16,511 nt of DNA from CANKBT01 sp038236005 (lineage in GTDB: Bacteria; Actinomycetota; Actinomycetes; Mycobacteriales; SCTD01). The stretch spans positions 1 through 16,511 of the forward strand of contig JBBSTI010000070.1 in the NCBI GenBank assembly GCA_038236005.1, in the 5' to 3' direction. The notes below the pieces were generated by a model. It ran no database searches and had not been told where the DNA came from. It was given only the letters and a program-made list of their open reading frames with translations. This document shows, in pieces, positions 13,798 to 16,511 of this stretch. Both the position numbers and the translations under genes were made by a program. Each line of letters starts with the position of its first letter. The first letter of the stretch is position 1.

Positions 13798-16511
13798 GCC
13801 ATCTCTCCTCGCTCGACCGGCCGGCTCTGCTGGTTGCCGGTCTCGGTGGTGATCTGCGCACGGTCGCGATAACCCTGAACGTGCGCGAGCAGGGCTGCAC
13901 CCGTCGGCCGGCGGCCGGGCCGGATGTCGCACGAGGAGACCTTGGACTCCTGGATGTGCACGTTGCGGTCCAGCGTCACGCCGAACAGGTCGTTCGCGGA
14001 GTCACCCTCGACCAGCGCCCCGCCACCGCCGACAGCCCAGTGGTAGGGCAGCCCGATCTGGTGCACGACCCGTCCGCCGACCCTGAGCGGCAGCGCTCGT
14101 TCCGTCACCAGCACCCGCGCCTCGATCGCGCTGCGGGCGGTCGTGAGCGTCGCCCACCCGAGGTGCTCCAGCCCGCGCTCGGCGGCCAGCTCCGGGGAGA
14201 CCTCGCAGTACATCTCCGGCGACAGCTCGGCGAGATAGGGCAGCCACCGGCTCATCGCACCGGTGGTGTGGTGCTCGGTGATCCGGAACGTCGTGAAGAC
14301 GTACGGAAAGATCTGGACGCCCGGCTCCCCTGCCGACGGGTTGGACAGGTTGTCCTCCCGCTTGAAGACCTGCCGGGTCGGGTTGGCCTGCTGGATGTAG
14401 AGCGCGTTGCGCACCGGTGACTCGTGCGGCTCGTAGTGGGCCGGCATCGGCCCGTCGAGCAGCCCGGACGGCGCATAGAGCCAGGCCTTGCCGTCGGCCT
14501 GCATGATGAACGGGTCATCGCCGGACAAGCCGGCGACCCCGGTGTCGTCGGGACCGGGCCGATAGTCCGGCCGCTTGTCGAGCTCGAAGTCCGGCACGTC
14601 GTAGCCGGTCCAGCGACCTGCGCCGTCCGCGAGGGTCTCGTCCCACCAGACGTACGCCTTGCGCTCGCTCCACGGCTTGCCGTCCGGGTCGGCGCTCGCT
14701 CGGTTGTAAAGGGTGCGGCGGTTGGCCGGCCACGCCCAGCCCCACTCGCCGGCGACCCAGTCCTGCTCCTGACCGGGCTTGCGGCGGTTGCTCTGGTTCA
14801 CCCCGTCGGCATAGACCCCGCTGTAGATCCAGCAGCCGCAGCGCGTCGAGCCGTCGGCCTTGAGCGAGGTGTAGCCGCTGACCAGACCGTCGGCGTCGTA
14901 GCCGTTGACCTCCTTCAGCACCGCCTCGCCGTCCGGCTCGTCGTGCTTGCCCTCGGTCGGGTAGTCCCAGGTCAGCTCGGTGAGCGCCAGGTCCTTGGGG
15001 TCGGTCGAACCGGCCAGCCGCTCCCGGATCAGCCGGCCCAGGTGGTAGGTGAACCACAGCTCGCTGCGTGCGTCGCCCGGCGGGTCCACGGCCTTGTTGC
15101 GCCACTGCAGCATCCGCTGGGTCTGCGTGAAGCTGCCAGCCTTCTCGGTGTGGTTGGCCGCCGGGAACAGGAACACCTCGGTGTCGATGTCCTCGGTGAC
15201 CAGCTCGCCGGTCTCGATCTCCGGCGAGTCCTTCCAGAAGGTGGCGGTCTCGATCTCCTGCAGGTCGCGGACGACGAGCCACTTCAGCTTGGCCAGCCCG
15301 AGCCGCTGCAGCTTGCCGTGGGCCGAGCCGACCGCCGGGTTCTGCCCGATGACGAAGTAGCCCTCGACCTTGCCGTCGTTCATGTCGAACACGGTCTGAT
15401 AGGTGCCGTGGTCGCCGGTCAGCCGTGGCAGGTGATCGAACCGGAAGTCGTTCTCGGCCGTCGCCGCGTCACCCCACCAGGATTTCAGCAGACTCACGCT
15501 ATAGGCGTCCGCGTTGGCCCAGAAACCCTTCCGACCCGGGCTGCTGATGCTGGCCAGGTAGGCGGCGAGCGTGTCGTGCACGCCAACCTTCGGCATCGGC
15601 AGATAGCCCGGCAGGATGTTGAACAGGGTCGGGATGTCGGTCGAGCCCTGGATGCTCGCGTGCCCGCGCAGAGCGAGGATGCCGCCGCCGGGCCGTCCGA
15701 TGTTGCCGAGCAGCAGCTGCAGCACGGCCGCCGAACGGATGTATTGCACGCCGACGCTGTGGTGGGTCCAGCCGACCGAGTAGACGAACGCGGTCGTCCG
15801 GTCTCGCCCGCTGTTCGCGGTGACGGCCTCGCAGACGGCCAAGAACTCAGCGACCGGCACGCCGGTGATCTCGGCGACCATGTCCGGGGTGTAGCGGGCG
15901 TAGTGACGCGTGAGCACCTGATAGACCGAGCGCGGGTGCTGCAACGTCTCGTCCCGTTCGACCCCCCCGCCGGGCTGCTCGTCCATCTCACGCTTGCCGC
16001 TCGCCGGGGCGGGGTCGAGGCCCTCGTACGCCCAGGAGGAGGTGTCGTAGGTGCCGGTCTCAGGGTCGTAGCCGGAGAACAGGCCCCCGAGGTCCTCGGT
16101 GTCGACGAAGTCCTCGCTCACCAGCGTGGCTGCGTTGGTGTAGGCGACGACATACTCGCGGAAGTCCTTGCCCTGGGTCAGGACGTAGTTGATGATCCCG
16201 CCGAGGAAGGCGATGTCGGTGCCGGCCCGCAGCGGGACGTGCTGGTCAGCGACCGCCGAGGTGCGGGTGAAGCGAGGGTCGACGTGGATGATCTTGGCAC
16301 CGCGCGCCTTGGCCTCCATCACCCACTGGAACCCGACCGGGTGGCACTCGGCCATGTTCGAGCCCTCGATGACGATGCAGTCGCTGTGGGCCAGGTCCTG
16401 CTGGAAAGACGTGGCTCCGCCGCGTCCGAGCGAGGCCCCCAGACTGGGGACCGTGGCGCTGTGTCATATCCGGGCCTGGTTCTCGACCTGCACGGCGCCG
16501 GCGGCGGTGAA
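13794..16511 (-). CDS. Formate dehydrogenase catalytic (alpha) subunit, selenoprotein, 5' partial
   Basis: Oxidises formate to CO2 at a bis-MGD molybdenum (or tungsten) site. 905 residues are visible, and the start lies beyond the right edge. Translating through the TGA at 16464-16466 gives NQARI-Sec-HSATVPSLG, the known Sec context of formate dehydrogenase-N type enzymes (Sec then His), and the frame continues as GRGGATSFQQ and SNMAECHPVGF without a break. A SECIS hairpin follows the UGA. A start at the ATG 16355 would lose the active site. Other parts: HVDPRFTRTSAVADQH, VGWTHHSVGVQYIR, LLGNIGRPGGG, IGQNPAVGSAHGK, and a C-terminal dinucleotide-binding domain ending QESKVSSCDIRPG. By comparison with E. 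coli FdnG (Sec196), roughly 180 residues are missing, including any Tat signal and the N-terminal cluster cysteines, so export cannot be checked here. Confidence 0.95.
16434..16452 (-). promoter_or_regulatory. Bacterial SECIS hairpin for Sec insertion at UGA 16464-16466
   Basis: On the minus strand GGTCCCC-AGTCT-GGGGGCC forms seven pairs (one G-U) with a five-base loop. It begins 11 bases after the UGA, the same spacing as the minimal SECIS of E. coli fdhF, whose loop is the similar AGGUCU. A lower stem AGCG/CGCT (16457-16460 with 16429-16432) extends it. This is the expected binding site of the SelB winged-helix domain. Confidence 0.9.

Noticed and set aside
16464..16466. TGA as a nonsense mutation or sequencing error in formate dehydrogenase
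   Set aside because: It lies at the Sec position of the family, is followed by a SECIS hairpin at the canonical distance, and the full sel gene set is nearby.

Overview
The window is high-GC DNA with long open frames, typical of an actinobacterium. Pointers to this group are many GTG starts, several start codons with no Shine-Dalgarno but a TAnnnT box exactly six bases upstream (leaderless mRNAs), and an acyl-CoA carboxylase/acyl-CoA dehydrogenase pair arranged like mycobacterial accA1/fadE19. I cannot name the genus.

Layout. (1) 1-3038, plus strand: the 3' part of a biotin-dependent acyl-CoA carboxylase alpha chain, then an acyl-CoA dehydrogenase, probably for branched-chain amino acid breakdown. 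(2) 3104-3714: a Phd-type antitoxin and PIN-domain toxin with its own palindromic operator. (3) 3750-10912: a complete selenocysteine (Sec) toolkit. On the minus strand are selC (tRNA-Sec, anticodon UCA), a small membrane protein, selA and selB. Diverging from selC on the plus strand are a MobA-MoaD fusion, an aldehyde:ferredoxin oxidoreductase (AOR) family tungsto/molybdoenzyme, and selD, which overlaps the AOR gene by 4 bases. A remnant of a bulb-type lectin gene lies between mobA-moaD and the AOR gene. (4) 10951-11719: a second toxin-antitoxin pair, MntA-HepT (type VII). (5) 11846-16511, minus strand: a formate dehydrogenase operon with a NrfD-type membrane anchor, a four-cluster iron-sulfur subunit and a catalytic subunit that runs off the right edge. 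The catalytic gene has an in-frame UGA at 16464-16466, followed after 11 bases by a SECIS hairpin, so it is a selenoprotein.

How the parts fit. SelD makes selenophosphate, SelA converts Ser-tRNA-Sec to Sec-tRNA-Sec, and SelB delivers it at the UGA/SECIS of the formate dehydrogenase mRNA. The MobA-MoaD fusion supplies two steps of molybdenum/tungsten cofactor synthesis (dithiolene sulfur carrier and GMP attachment), needed by formate dehydrogenase and, for the pterin, by the AOR. The window therefore carries a Sec- and Mo/W-dependent oxidoreductase locus holding both the enzymes and much of the machinery to build them. Toxin-antitoxin modules lie at both borders of the sel/AOR segment, which suggests a stabilised, possibly transferred block. 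The main points for follow-up are the MobA-MoaD fusion, the AOR-selD coupling, the overlapping divergent -10 elements at selC/mobA, the UGA/SECIS and the lectin remnant.
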